A DNA stretch of 64,000 nt from Stutzerimonas balearica DSM 6083 (GTDB lineage: Bacteria; Pseudomonadota; Gammaproteobacteria; Pseudomonadales; Pseudomonadaceae): contig NZ_CP007511.1 of NCBI RefSeq assembly GCF_000818015.1, forward strand, positions 1,412,001 through 1,476,000. Reading direction: 5' to 3'. Below, one piece after another: positions 1 to 8,693 of the stretch; the first letter of the stretch is position 1, and every line of letters begins with the position of its first letter. The notes under the pieces were generated by a model. It did no database searches. It was not told the DNA's origin and saw only the letters and a program-made list of their open reading frames with translations. The position numbers were made by a program, and so were the translations under genes.

Positions 1-4
1 TATT

Positions 5-34
5 AAAGCAGAACGCCCGGCGACTGGGCCGGGC
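5..34 (-). terminator. Probable intrinsic terminator of ndvB
   Basis: A 7-bp GC stem (GCCCGGC at 15-21 with GCCGGGC at 28-34, 6-nt loop) is followed on the minus strand by a short T-rich stretch. It lies just downstream of the glucan synthase gene that ends at 56. The T-tract is weak, so termination strength is uncertain. Confidence 0.55.
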
Positions 35-55
35 CTTGCGGGTGTTGCGGCAGGC

Positions 56-2644
56 TCAGGCGGGCTTGGCCTGCGCATGCTGCTCGGGCTTGGGCAACGA
101 CGAGAGCATCGCCATGGCCAGCGCCGCGACATAGGGCAGCGACTGGATCAGCAGCACCGCGACCCAGAACATCACATCCAGCCCCGGCTGCGGCTGGGTG
201 ATGGCGATGCCGAGCGCGGCGCCCCACAACAGCAGCATGACGAAGGCCTCCTCGCGCGCCTCCGCCAGCGCCAGCAACAGCCCGTGGTTGCTGCGCATCT
301 TCGGCGTGCGGAAGAACGGGATGCTGCGCGTGACCATGCCGAACAGCACGGCCTTGGCGATGGTGTGCGACAGTGCCAGGCCGGCGATCGCCGCCGACGC
401 CGCATCGCGCATATTCACGCCCACCGCACGGCGATAGAGGAACAGGATCTTGCCGAGCTTGAAGAAGAACAATGCCAGCGGCGGCAGGGCGAAGATCAAC
501 AGCGGCGGGTCGACCCGGTTGGGGACGATGATCATCGCCGCCGACCAGAGCAGCGCACCGGCGGTGAAGAAGATGTTCAACCCGTCGGCCACCCACGGCA
601 GCCAGCCGGCGACGAAGTGGTAGCGCTGGCCGCGGGTCAGCTCGCTGCCCTTGCCGAAGAACAGGCTGGCCAGATGGCGCTTCATGATCTGCATTGCGCC
701 ATAGGCCCAGCGGAAGCGCTGCTTCTTGAAGTCGATGAAGGTGTCGGGCATCAGGCCCTTGCCGTAGCTCTGTTCGAAATAGGCCGCCGACAGCCCTTTC
801 TCGAACACCCGCAGGCCCAGCTCGGCATCCTCGGTGATGCACCAGTCGGCCCATTTCAGCTCGTCGAGCACCTTGCGCCGGGTCATGGTCATGGTGCCGT
901 GCTGGATGATCGCGTCGCGGTCGTTGCGCGTGACCATGCCGATGTGGAAGAAGCCCTTGTATTCGGCGTAGCAGAGCTTCTTGAACAGCGACTCATGCTC
1001 GTCGCGATAATCCTGCGGCGACTGCACCACGGCGATTTTCGGATCGGCGAAGTGCGGCACCATGTGGCGCAGCCAGTCGGGGCTGACGCAGTAGTCCGAG
1101 TCGATCACCGCGACCACCTCGGCGTCCGGATGGGTGCGCTCCAGCGCATAGTTCAGCGCACCGCCCTTGAAGCCGGCCAGTGGCGCGACGTGGAAGAAGC
1201 GGAAGCGCTCGCCGAGCGCTTCGCAATGCGCCTGCACCGGCTCCCAGACCGCGGGGTCGCGGGTGTTGTTGTCGATTACCAGCACTTCGAAATTCGGGTA
1301 GTCCAGGCGCGCCAGGGCGTTGAGCGTCTGCTTCACCATTTCTGGCGGCTCGTTGTAGCAGGGCACGTGGACCGACACCATCGGCCGGTAGCCGGTCTCG
1401 TCGGTCACCGGCAGGAACGGTCGCACGCGCTTGCGCTTCCACACCGTTTCGGCCAGCTCGTGGGCCTCGGTGAGCAGTACCACCATCACGCCCAGGGCAC
1501 CGAGCGCCAGCAGCACGCCGACGGTCAGGCTGAACCAGGTGCTGTACTGCTGGCTGAAGTCGTAGGCGATCCACACCAGCATGGTCGCGGCGAGAAAGGC
1601 GACGATGGTGAGGAAGGTACGCCCGCGCTGGCGCAGGGCGCTGCCGTCGATCAGCAGCAGGGCCAAGGCGAGCAGCGCGAGGATGCCCGAGGCGCTGGCC
1701 AGCAGGCGCCACTGCGGGATTTCCACCACCGGCCCGGTGAGCGGGAACTTGGGTTGGCGCGCGGCGTTGTAGACGCCCCAGTAGGCGCCGACCGCACCTT
1801 CCTCGCCGGCCTTCCAGGGTTGGTCGAAGGCCTCGATGACGAAGTAGTTGAAGCCCTTGGCGTTGAGCTTGTTGACCAGCGTGCGCAGATAGATCGCCTG
1901 CTCGGCCTGGTCGGCCTCGGCGCCACCGCGGGTCCGGCCGTTGCTCGGCCAGCCGACTTCGGCCAGCAGCAGCGGTTTTTTCGGGAACTGTTTCTTCAGC
2001 TCGCGGGCCCGCTCGAGCACGAAGTCCACCGAATCTTCGCGCGGGATGAATTCCCAGTAAGGCAGCACGTGGGCGGCGATGAGGTCGACGTGGCGGGCCA
2101 GCTCCGGGTATTTCTGCCAGATGTGCCACTGTTCGGCGGTGGTCACCGGGACCTTCAGCGCGCTGCGCACCCGGTCGAGATAGCCGATCATCTGTTCGAC
2201 CGTCACCTCTTCGCGAAACAGCGCTTCGTTGCCGACCACCACGCGGATCACGCTGCGTTCGTTGCGCGCGATCTCGATGCCACGCGCGATCTGCCGCTCG
2301 TTGGCTTCCAGGTCGTTGCTCAGCCAGATGCCGAGCGTCACCCGCATGCCGAGTTCCTCGGCCAGGTGCGGGATGTCACCGAGCGTGCCGTCGACCGAAT
2401 AGGTACGGATGTTGTCGGTCTGATTGCTGAGCAGCTCGAGGTCGGCGCGGATCTCGTCGTCGCTCGGGTAGATGTTGTCCTGGGGCGACTGGTGCAGGCG
2501 GAACGGGGAAAACGAATAGCCGGAGATCTGGTCGGGCCAGTCCGGTGCATCCACCGGTTGGTTGAACCAGGCCCACAGGCCAGTGAACAGCGAGGCCACG
2601 GCCACGACCATGACCAGGTTGAGACCCAATTTGCGAGCAGACAT
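56..2644 (-). CDS. ndvB: Cyclic beta-(1,3)-glucan synthase NdvB: GH17-type domain fused to family 2 glycosyltransferase
   Basis: Inner-membrane protein expected to build periplasmic beta-glucans. The 862-aa product has an N-terminal membrane segment (about 8-27), a GH17-type domain (about 40-305) with both candidate catalytic acids present (E140 in VVVGNEAL, E229 in LLLAEVGWPS), two membrane segments (about 315-395), and a family 2 glycosyltransferase domain with DSD at 515-517, ED at 605-606 and QRFRW at 642-646. A C-terminal block of membrane segments follows. Length and domain order match Pseudomonas NdvB, which in P. aeruginosa is linked to biofilm antibiotic tolerance. It is a single gene, divergent from tcdA. 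No strong ribosome site precedes the ATG; the start is chosen because the signal-anchor begins there. The family is clear; the exact glucan linkage is inferred. Confidence 0.88.
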   Translation of the reverse strand: MSARKLGLNLVMVVAVASLFTGLWAWFNQPVDAPDWPDQISGYSFSPFRLHQSPQDNIYPSDDEIRADLELLSNQTDNIRTYSVDGTLGDIPHLAEELGMRVTLGIWLSNDLEANERQIARGIEIARNERSVIRVVVGNEALFREEVTVEQMIGYLDRVRSALKVPVTTAEQWHIWQKYPELARHVDLIAAHVLPYWEFIPREDSVDFVLERARELKKQFPKKPLLLAEVGWPSNGRTRGGAEADQAEQAIYLRTLVNKLNAKGFNYFVIEAFDQPWKAGEEGAVGAYWGVYNAARQPKFPLTGPVVEIPQWRLLASASGILALLALALLLIDGSALRQRGRTFLTIVAFLAATMLVWIAYDFSQQYSTWFSLTVGVLLALGALGVMVVLLTEAHELAETVWKRKRVRPFLPVTDETGYRPMVSVHVPCYNEPPEMVKQTLNALARLDYPNFEVLVIDNNTRDPAVWEPVQAHCEALGERFRFFHVAPLAGFKGGALNYALERTHPDAEVVAVIDSDYCVSPDWLRHMVPHFADPKIAVVQSPQDYRDEHESLFKKLCYAEYKGFFHIGMVTRNDRDAIIQHGTMTMTRRKVLDELKWADWCITEDAELGLRVFEKGLSAAYFEQSYGKGLMPDTFIDFKKQRFRWAYGAMQIMKRHLASLFFGKGSELTRGQRYHFVAGWLPWVADGLNIFFTAGALLWSAAMIIVPNRVDPPLLIFALPPLALFFFKLGKILFLYRRAVGVNMRDAASAAIAGLALSHTIAKAVLFGMVTRSIPFFRTPKMRSNHGLLLALAEAREEAFVMLLLWGAALGIAITQPQPGLDVMFWVAVLLIQSLPYVAALAMAMLSSLPKPEQHAQAKPA

Positions 2645-2757
2645 CGGTGCGAAGTTCCAGGAGAAGGAACGAAGGGAAGGACCGGCGGACGCCGGCTGGC
2701 GCGCATCCTACTCTCGGCCTCGACGGCTGTATAGAGGGCCCGAAAAGGGCGCGCCGA

Positions 2758-2788
2758 TTGCGATTCGGCAGCCCCGAACACCTATAAT
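2758..2788 (+). promoter_or_regulatory. Candidate sigma-70 promoter of tcdA
   Basis: A perfect TATAAT -10 box lies at 2783-2788, 26 nt before the tcdA start. TTGCGA at 2758-2763 is the best -35 candidate, but the 19-nt spacing is long. Confidence 0.45.
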
Positions 2789-2814
2789 CGCGGCTGGTTT
2801 TCGGGGGGTGTGAG

Positions 2815-3624
2815 ATGACGGTCGATGAGCAGCGTTTCGGCGGCATAGCCAGGCTTTACGGGCGCGACGGGCTCGAGCGGCTGGCCGCTGCGCACGTGGC
2901 GGTGGTCGGGCTCGGCGGGGTCGGTTCCTGGGTCGCCGAGGCCCTGGCGCGCAGCGGCGTCGGCGAGATCAGCCTGTTCGACCTGGACGATGTCTGCATC
3001 ACCAATACCAACCGGCAGATCCAGGCCATCGACGGCGCCGTGGGCAAGCCGAAGGTCGACGAGATGGCCGCGCGCATCCGCGCGATCAACCCAGCCTGTC
3101 GGGTGCATGCCGTGGCCGACTTCGTCACCCGCGAGACCATGGCCGAGTACATCACCGAAGACCTCGACTGCGTCATCGACTGCATCGACAGCGTACCGGC
3201 CAAGGCTGCGCTGATCGCCTGGTGCAAGCGCCGCAAGATCCAGATCGTCGCCACCGGCGGCGCCGGCGGGCAGGTCGACCCGACACAGATCCAGGTCGCC
3301 GATCTGAACAAGACCTACAACGACCCGCTCGCGGCCAAGGTGCGCTCGCTGCTGCGCCGCGAGTACGGCTTCTCGCGCACACCGGGGCGAACCTACAGCG
3401 TGCCGTGCGTGTTCTCCACCGAACAGCTGCGCTACCCCAAGCCGGACGGCGGGGTCTGCCAGAGCAAGAGCTTCGTCGGCGAGGGCGTCAAGCTCGACTG
3501 TGCCGGCGGCTTCGGCGCCGCGATGATGGTCACCGCGAGCTTCGGCATGGTCGCCGCCGCACGCGCGGTGGACAAGCTGGTAGCCGGTGCGCGGCGGCCC
3601 AGCGAGCGCGCCGGGCGCGACTGA
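2815..3624 (+). CDS. tcdA: tRNA threonylcarbamoyladenosine dehydratase TcdA (CsdL)
   Basis: E1-like enzyme that uses ATP to cyclise t6A to ct6A at position 37 of ANN-decoding tRNAs in the cytoplasm. The 269-aa product has the ThiF/MoeB/E1 fold: the nucleotide-binding GLGGVG loop at residues 32-37, the acidic strand end FDLDDV (55-60) and the TNTNRQ segment typical of E1-like adenylyltransferases. Length matches the family. A purine-rich stretch (GGGGGGTGTGAG) sits directly before the ATG. It appears monocistronic, followed by a 200-bp gap that holds the porin control region. ThiF and MoeB paralogues are the alternatives, but the whole-length pattern fits TcdA best. Confidence 0.92.
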   Translation: MTVDEQRFGGIARLYGRDGLERLAAAHVAVVGLGGVGSWVAEALARSGVGEISLFDLDDVCITNTNRQIQAIDGAVGKPKVDEMAARIRAINPACRVHAVADFVTRETMAEYITEDLDCVIDCIDSVPAKAALIAWCKRRKIQIVATGGAGGQVDPTQIQVADLNKTYNDPLAAKVRSLLRREYGFSRTPGRTYSVPCVFSTEQLRYPKPDGGVCQSKSFVGEGVKLDCAGGFGAAMMVTASFGMVAAARAVDKLVAGARRPSERAGRD

Positions 3625-3704
3625 TCGAGCGCACCGCGGCGCGCTACCGCTCGTCGTCAATGGCTGGCCAGCCGCTCTGCGACGCGCTTCGGGCAAAAGT
3701 TCCC

Positions 3705-3733
3705 GTGTCACAAAACCTTTACGCAACAGCCAC
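3705..3733 (+). promoter_or_regulatory. Candidate Pho box: three 11-bp PhoB half-sites
   Basis: Three consecutive 11-bp units resemble the PhoB half-site CTGTCAY plus four A/T-rich bases: GTGTCACAAAA at 3705-3715, CCTTTACGCAA at 3716-3726 and a weaker CAGCCAC at 3727-3733. The array sits about 92 nt before a phosphate-porin-type gene, where PhoB control is expected. An extended -10-like TGCAATAAC follows a few bases later. The first two repeats are convincing, the third is degenerate. Confidence 0.6.
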
Positions 3734-3824
3734 TTGGCTGCAATAACCGCTCGCCAACATTCCCCCGCAACACAAAGAGCCCAACTCGTGTGTTTCCGAC
3801 GCTAAACATAAAGGGGAATTTTGG

Positions 3825-5114
3825 ATGATCCGCAAGCACTTCGCCGGTTTCGCTGCCAGCGCCCTGGCTCTGGCCGTTTCCGCCCAGGCTTTCGCCGGCA
3901 CCGTCACCACCGATGGCGCCGATCTCGTTATCAAGACCAAGGGAGGCCTGGAGGTCGGGACCACCGACAAGGAGTTCTCCTTCAAGATCAACGGTCGCCT
4001 GCAGGCCGATGCCGACAGCTTCGACGGTTTCTACACCCAGAACGGCGAGCGCGCCGACGAGACCTACTTCCGCCGCGCGCGTCTGGAAATCTCCGGCGTT
4101 GCCTTCACCGACTGGGGCTACACCTTCAACCGCAACTTCACCAATGACTCGAGCAACTGGGACGAGCTGGCGATCCACTACAACGGCTGGGAGCCGGTGC
4201 AGCTGTCGATCGGCCGCATCAAACCGACCTTCGGCCTGGAAGAAGCGATCAGCTCCAAGTGGATCACCGCGATCGAGCGTTCCTCGATCTATGACCTGGC
4301 GCCCTGGCTGAACAGCCACGAAGATGGCGAAGGTGTCCGCCTGCGCACCACCGTCGGCATGTTCCACGGTGAGGCCGGTGCCTATCGTCAGGACGGCGGC
4401 GAAGGCGCCGACATGCTCGAGGACGAAGATGGCTCCAACAACACCAGCTTCGTGCTGCGTGGCGTGATCGCACCGATCGTCGAGAAGGACCAGGTGCTGC
4501 ACCTGGGCGCGAGCTTCGGCAGCCGCGACGTGGAAGAAGGCTACCGCGAGCGCATCCGTCCGCGCCTGTCGGTGCGCGGCACCACCGAAGACAGCGCCAA
4601 CGGCAACCGTGCCACTTTCGGCGGCACCATGACCGACGGCACCGATCAGGCCTGGGGCCTGGAAGCGGCCTACATGATCGGCCCGTTCTCGGTGCAGGGT
4701 GAATACCTGACCCGTACCGTCGATGGCATGGAAGGTTTCGAAGACCTCGAAGCCACCGGCTACAACGTGCAGCTGGCCTACACCCTCACCGGTGAGTCGC
4801 GCTCCTACAAGCTCGACGGCGGCAAGTTCGACAAGATCAAGCCGGAAAACAAGCGTACCGGCGCCTGGGAAGTCTTCTACCGCTTCGACGACATCACCGT
4901 CGACGAGACCGGTATCGCCCCGAGCGGTTATGTCGGTGCGCTGGACAGCGCAGAAGCCGGTGCCAAGACCCACACCATCGGTGTGAACTGGTACGCCAAC
5001 GAGTCGGTCAAGCTGTCGGCCAACTACCTGAAGACCAGCGTCGACGACGTAGTCAACGCCAATGGCGACGACGACGGCGACGCCATCAGCCTGCGCGCTC
5101 AGTACGTGTTCTAA
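3825..5114 (+). CDS. OprO/OprP-family phosphate/polyphosphate-selective porin
   Basis: Outer-membrane beta-barrel porin of the Pseudomonas OprP/OprO family, trimeric anion channels for phosphate or pyrophosphate. The 429-aa precursor has a clear signal peptide (about 1-25, ending AQAFAG). The mature protein alternates aromatic and polar residues and ends QYVF, with a C-terminal Phe as in outer-membrane barrels. It contains the family's GRLQADADSF and GRIKPTFGLE-like strands. Ribosome site AAAGGGGA precedes the ATG. It is monocistronic, with a Pho-box-like array upstream and an intrinsic terminator downstream. Whether it prefers orthophosphate (OprP) or polyphosphate (OprO) cannot be read from the sequence, so no symbol is given. 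Confidence 0.88.
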   Translation: MIRKHFAGFAASALALAVSAQAFAGTVTTDGADLVIKTKGGLEVGTTDKEFSFKINGRLQADADSFDGFYTQNGERADETYFRRARLEISGVAFTDWGYTFNRNFTNDSSNWDELAIHYNGWEPVQLSIGRIKPTFGLEEAISSKWITAIERSSIYDLAPWLNSHEDGEGVRLRTTVGMFHGEAGAYRQDGGEGADMLEDEDGSNNTSFVLRGVIAPIVEKDQVLHLGASFGSRDVEEGYRERIRPRLSVRGTTEDSANGNRATFGGTMTDGTDQAWGLEAAYMIGPFSVQGEYLTRTVDGMEGFEDLEATGYNVQLAYTLTGESRSYKLDGGKFDKIKPENKRTGAWEVFYRFDDITVDETGIAPSGYVGALDSAEAGAKTHTIGVNWYANESVKLSANYLKTSVDDVVNANGDDDGDAISLRAQYVF

Positions 5115-5155
5115 CCGACACGTCGTTTCATCTCTTCATCCGTAACGCTCCCTTG

Positions 5156-5184
5156 AACCCCGCCGACTGGCGGGGTTTTTTTCG
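5156..5184 (+). terminator. Intrinsic terminator of the OprP-like porin gene
   Basis: The stem AACCCCGCC/GGCGGGGTT with loop GACT is followed by a run of seven T. It lies 41 nt after the porin stop codon. Confidence 0.9.
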
Positions 5185-5210
5185 TCGCCGAGGCCGGGCA
5201 GACTGCGCGC

Positions 5211-6335
5211 ATGCCCATCCAGACTCTTTCCCGGCTCGCGGATATTCCCGCCCAGCACTGGGACGCCTTGCTCGCGAACCGCCAGCCGTTCCTGCGCCAC
5301 GCCTTTCTGTCTTCGCTCGAAGACAGTGGCAGCGTGGGTGGCCGCAGTGGCTGGCAGCCCGAGCATCGCCTGCTGCTGGATGCCGATGGCGTGCCGCGCG
5401 CCGCGTTGCCGCTGTATCGCAAGGCACACTCCTATGGCGAGTACGTATTCGACTGGGCCTGGGCCGATGCCTGCCAGCGAGCCGGCATTCGCTACTACCC
5501 CAAGCTGCTCTGTGCGGTGCCTTTTTCGCCGGTCGCCGGGCAGCGCCTGCTGGGTGATGCGCAGGCGGCGGCCGGAGTGCTTGACGAGCTGAGCCGCGGG
5601 CTCGACGCCGCCGGCCTGTCGGGGCTGCATCTGAATTTCAGCGAGCCGGCAGCCGATGCGCTGCTCGCCGGGCGGGATGGCTGGCTCGAGCGCATCGGCT
5701 GCCAGTTCCACTGGCACAACCGCGGTTATCGCGACTTCCAGGACTTTCTCGATGCCCTCGCCTCGCGCAAGCGCAAGCAGTTGCGCAAGGAACGAGAACA
5801 GGTGGCGGGGCAGGGGTTGGCGTTCGACTGGCGCAGCGGCGGGGAGCTGAGCGAGGCCGACTGGGATTTCGTCTACGCCTGCTACGCCAATACCTACCAG
5901 GTACGCGGCCAGGCTCCTTACCTGACGCGCAGCTTCTTCAGCCTGCTGGCCGAGCGGATGCCCGAGGCGATTCGCCTGATCTGGGTGCGCCAGGGCGAGC
6001 GGCCGGTGGCGATGGCGTTCTGCCTGTGCGATGACGACACGCTGTACGGCCGTTACTGGGGCTGCCTGGCCGAGTTCGACCGGCTGCACTTCGAGACCTG
6101 TTTCTACCAGGGCATCGAGTGGGCGATTGCCAGCGGCCTGCGGCGTTTCGATGCCGGCGCGCAGGGGGAACACAAACTTATCCGCGGTTTCGAGCCGGTG
6201 ATCACCCGTTCATGGCATTACCTGGCGCACCCGGGATTGCGTGCGGCTGTTGCCGACTTTCTTGGCCAGGAGCGCGTCGGCGTACTGGCCTATCGGCAGG
6301 CGGCGCAGGCCGCGCTGCCGTATCGCCAGGGCTGA
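5211..6335 (+). CDS. FemAB/GNAT-like acyltransferase (DUF482, COG3146 family)
   Basis: A 374-aa cytoplasmic protein of the DUF482 family, often annotated as a GNAT-type N-acetyltransferase or peptidoglycan-related protein. No signal peptide or membrane segment is seen. Characteristic stretches are PFLRHAFLSSLEDSGS near the N-terminus, SRKRKQLRKERE near the middle, and GRYWGCLAEFDRLHFETCFYQG with FDAGAQGEHKLIRGF in the C-terminal half, which gives the family its FemAB-like double-GNAT pattern. Substrate and pathway are unknown. The gene stands alone between the porin terminator and a convergent hydrolase gene, so context does not help. Confidence 0.8.
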   Translation: MPIQTLSRLADIPAQHWDALLANRQPFLRHAFLSSLEDSGSVGGRSGWQPEHRLLLDADGVPRAALPLYRKAHSYGEYVFDWAWADACQRAGIRYYPKLLCAVPFSPVAGQRLLGDAQAAAGVLDELSRGLDAAGLSGLHLNFSEPAADALLAGRDGWLERIGCQFHWHNRGYRDFQDFLDALASRKRKQLRKEREQVAGQGLAFDWRSGGELSEADWDFVYACYANTYQVRGQAPYLTRSFFSLLAERMPEAIRLIWVRQGERPVAMAFCLCDDDTLYGRYWGCLAEFDRLHFETCFYQGIEWAIASGLRRFDAGAQGEHKLIRGFEPVITRSWHYLAHPGLRAAVADFLGQERVGVLAYRQAAQAALPYRQG

Positions 6336-6338
6336 ACG

Positions 6339-6361
6339 AAGCCGGCCGATGCGACCGGCTT
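6339..6361. terminator. Hairpin between convergent genes
   Basis: AAGCCGG (6339-6345) pairs with CCGGCTT (6355-6361) around a 9-nt loop, between the convergent DUF482 and hydrolase genes. A bidirectional terminator is likely, although no long T-tract follows on either strand. Confidence 0.5.
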
Positions 6362-6370
6362 GTGCCAGCC

Positions 6371-7156
<786 letters not shown>

Positions 7157-7270
7157 CGGGGAGTCTCCTTGACGGGCAGTACGGCAGAGTGAGGTGTCAC
7201 AGAAGGATAGCGACTCTTCGACCCGTTGGCAGGGGAAGGGTTCTGGCGCCGATCGCCCGGCTTGCCAGGA

Positions 7271-7389
7271 GGTGGCGTGGATGACGGTGCACCTCATCCA
7301 CGCGTGGGTTCGCCGGCTGCGAGGGCCGCCAGGCTCGGTGCCTTACGCCACGGGGCGCGTGGAAAACGCTTTGCGGTTTTCCACCCTAC
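7271..7389. repeat. Intergenic repeat element, copy 1 (left end degraded)
   Basis: This copy is closely similar to the element at 7437-7557. Both have a left hairpin arm (GTGGATGACGG... CATCCAC), a shared middle, and a right arm GTGGAAAACGCTTTGCGG closing with TTTTCCACCCTAC. The left end here reads GGTGGCGTGG instead of GTAGGGTGG. No coding potential fits. The 430-bp gap 7157-7586 holds only these two elements and their linker. Confidence 0.8.
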
Positions 7390-7436
7390 ATCCGGCGCCT
7401 GCCGCTCGGGAGATCGGGCGGCGCTTGTGGGGGGCC

Positions 7437-7557
7437 GTAGGGTGGATGACGGCGCCGCCTCATCCACGCGTGGGGTCGCCGGCTGCGAGGGTCCGCCAGG
7501 CTCGATGCCTTACGCAACGGGGCGCGTGGAAAACGCTTTGCGGTTTTCCACCCTACG
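7437..7557. repeat. Intergenic repeat element, copy 2 (intact ends)
   Basis: About 120 bp, beginning GTAGGGTGGA and ending TCCACCCTAC, a 10-bp perfect terminal inverted repeat. Each half can fold into its own hairpin. It is a direct repeat of 7271-7389, with about 47 bp between the two. It lies in the gap between the convergence-side end of napC and the 5' end of the hydrolase gene. It resembles a REP-pair or MITE-type short element. Confidence 0.8.
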
Positions 7558-7586
7558 GTCGCGGCGCTGGCCGAGGGCCGGGCTCC

Positions 7587-8183
7587 TTACCAGCCCGGCA
7601 CCCCCTTCATGTCCGGCAGGCGGTGGGCGATCCCTTTGTGGCAATCGATGCAGGTCGCTTCGCCGTTGGCCAGGGCGGTGGAGTGGAACTTGGCTGCACG
7701 CGGACTCTGGCGAGTGAAGTCCATGAAGTCGAAGTCGTGGCAGTTGCGGCACTCCAGCGAATCGTTGGCCTTGAGCCGCGCCCATTCGTGCTCGGCCAGT
7801 TCGCGGCGCTTCTCGAGGAACTTCTCGCGGGTATTGATGGTGCCGAAGATCTTGCCCCAGACCTCCTTGGAGGCCTGCATCTTGCGCGCGATCTTGTCGG
7901 TCCATTCGTGCGGCACATGGCAGTCCGGGCAGGTGGCGCGCACGCCGGAGCGGTTGGTGTAGTGGATGGTGTCCTTGATCTCGACGTAGACGTTGCTTTC
8001 CATCTCGTGACAAGAGATGCAGAACGCCTCCGTGTTGGTCGCTTCCAGCGCGGTGTTGAAGCCGCCCCAGAAGATGATCCCGGCGATGAAGCCGCCAAGG
8101 GTTAGCACGCCGAGGCTGTAGTGCACGCTGGGGCGACGCAGCACGCCCCAGTAGCGCTTGAGCATGGCCATTATCGACTTCAT
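7587..8183 (-). CDS. napC: NapC, membrane-anchored tetraheme quinol dehydrogenase
   Basis: NapC/NirT-family cytochrome c that oxidises membrane quinol and passes electrons to periplasmic NapB-NapA. The 198-aa product has one N-terminal membrane anchor (about 20-42) and four heme-binding CXXCH sites: CISCH, CPDCH, CRNCH and CIDCH. That is the expected count for NapC. It is the last gene of napEDABC, 10 nt after napB, so it is translated from the same message. A NirT or TorC-type paralogue is the alternative, but position at the end of a nap operon decides it. Confidence 0.95.
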   Translation of the reverse strand: MKSIMAMLKRYWGVLRRPSVHYSLGVLTLGGFIAGIIFWGGFNTALEATNTEAFCISCHEMESNVYVEIKDTIHYTNRSGVRATCPDCHVPHEWTDKIARKMQASKEVWGKIFGTINTREKFLEKRRELAEHEWARLKANDSLECRNCHDFDFMDFTRQSPRAAKFHSTALANGEATCIDCHKGIAHRLPDMKGVPGW

Positions 8184-8193
8184 TCAGGCCTCC

Positions 8194-8682
8194 TCAGTTC
8201 TGCTTCCCGGTGGCGGGATTTTCCCGATACAGCAGGTCGTCGATGTTCTTGAACTGGTTTTCCACCAGCGGCTTGGCGTCGTGCTGGGGTACGTGGCACT
8301 GCGTGCAGAAATAGCGCCGCGGGGACACGGCGGCGAGCACCTGGCCGTCGCGGTCGCTGAAGTGGGTAATGCTGATCATCGGCGCTTGGGTCCGCGCGCT
8401 GGCCTCGCGGCTGTGGCACGACAGGCACTTGTTGGCGTTCTTGTCGATGGCGTAGCCGCGGATGGTGTGCGGAATGGTCGGCGGTTGCTCGGGATAGTTG
8501 CGTTCGCGGCGCAGGTCCTTGTTCTCCTCGTCGCGCAAGGGCGGCGGGGTGAACTCCTGGGTGAGGGTGCCGCCCGGACGGCGACCGTCCGGCGCCGGGG
8601 CATCGAGCGGGTAGTTCACGTCCGCGGCAACGGCCAGGCCGAACACCGCGAGCAGAGACAACGGCAGGAAACGGAATGTCAT
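8194..8682 (-). CDS. napB: NapB, periplasmic diheme cytochrome c subunit of nitrate reductase
   Basis: Small electron-transfer subunit (162 aa) that relays electrons from NapC to NapA. It starts with a Sec signal peptide (MTFRFLPLSLLAVFGLAVAA) and carries two heme sites, CLSCH and CTQCH. The start is set at this Met because a GGAGAG ribosome site precedes it and the signal peptide begins there; a longer in-frame reading is not supported. It lies 11 nt after napA and 10 nt before napC, as in other nap operons. Confidence 0.95.
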   Translation of the reverse strand: MTFRFLPLSLLAVFGLAVAADVNYPLDAPAPDGRRPGGTLTQEFTPPPLRDEENKDLRRERNYPEQPPTIPHTIRGYAIDKNANKCLSCHSREASARTQAPMISITHFSDRDGQVLAAVSPRRYFCTQCHVPQHDAKPLVENQFKNIDDLLYRENPATGKQN

Positions 8683-8693
8683 GTCGGCTCTCC

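Noticed and set aside
77..2734. Long open frame (885 codons) antisense to the glucan synthase gene
   Set aside because: It is the mirror of a high-GC gene with strong third-position GC. The product is full of Arg, Gln and His without any domain, and the minus-strand gene has clear GH17 and GT2 motifs.
3708..4973. Long open frame antisense to the porin gene
   Set aside because: It is a compositional shadow. The plus-strand frame has a signal peptide, barrel features, a terminator and an upstream Pho-like array.
7157..7586. Possible coding region in the gap before napC
   Set aside because: All frames overlap two direct repeats. Similar sequence at two places in the same gap with hairpin arms shows repeats, not a gene.
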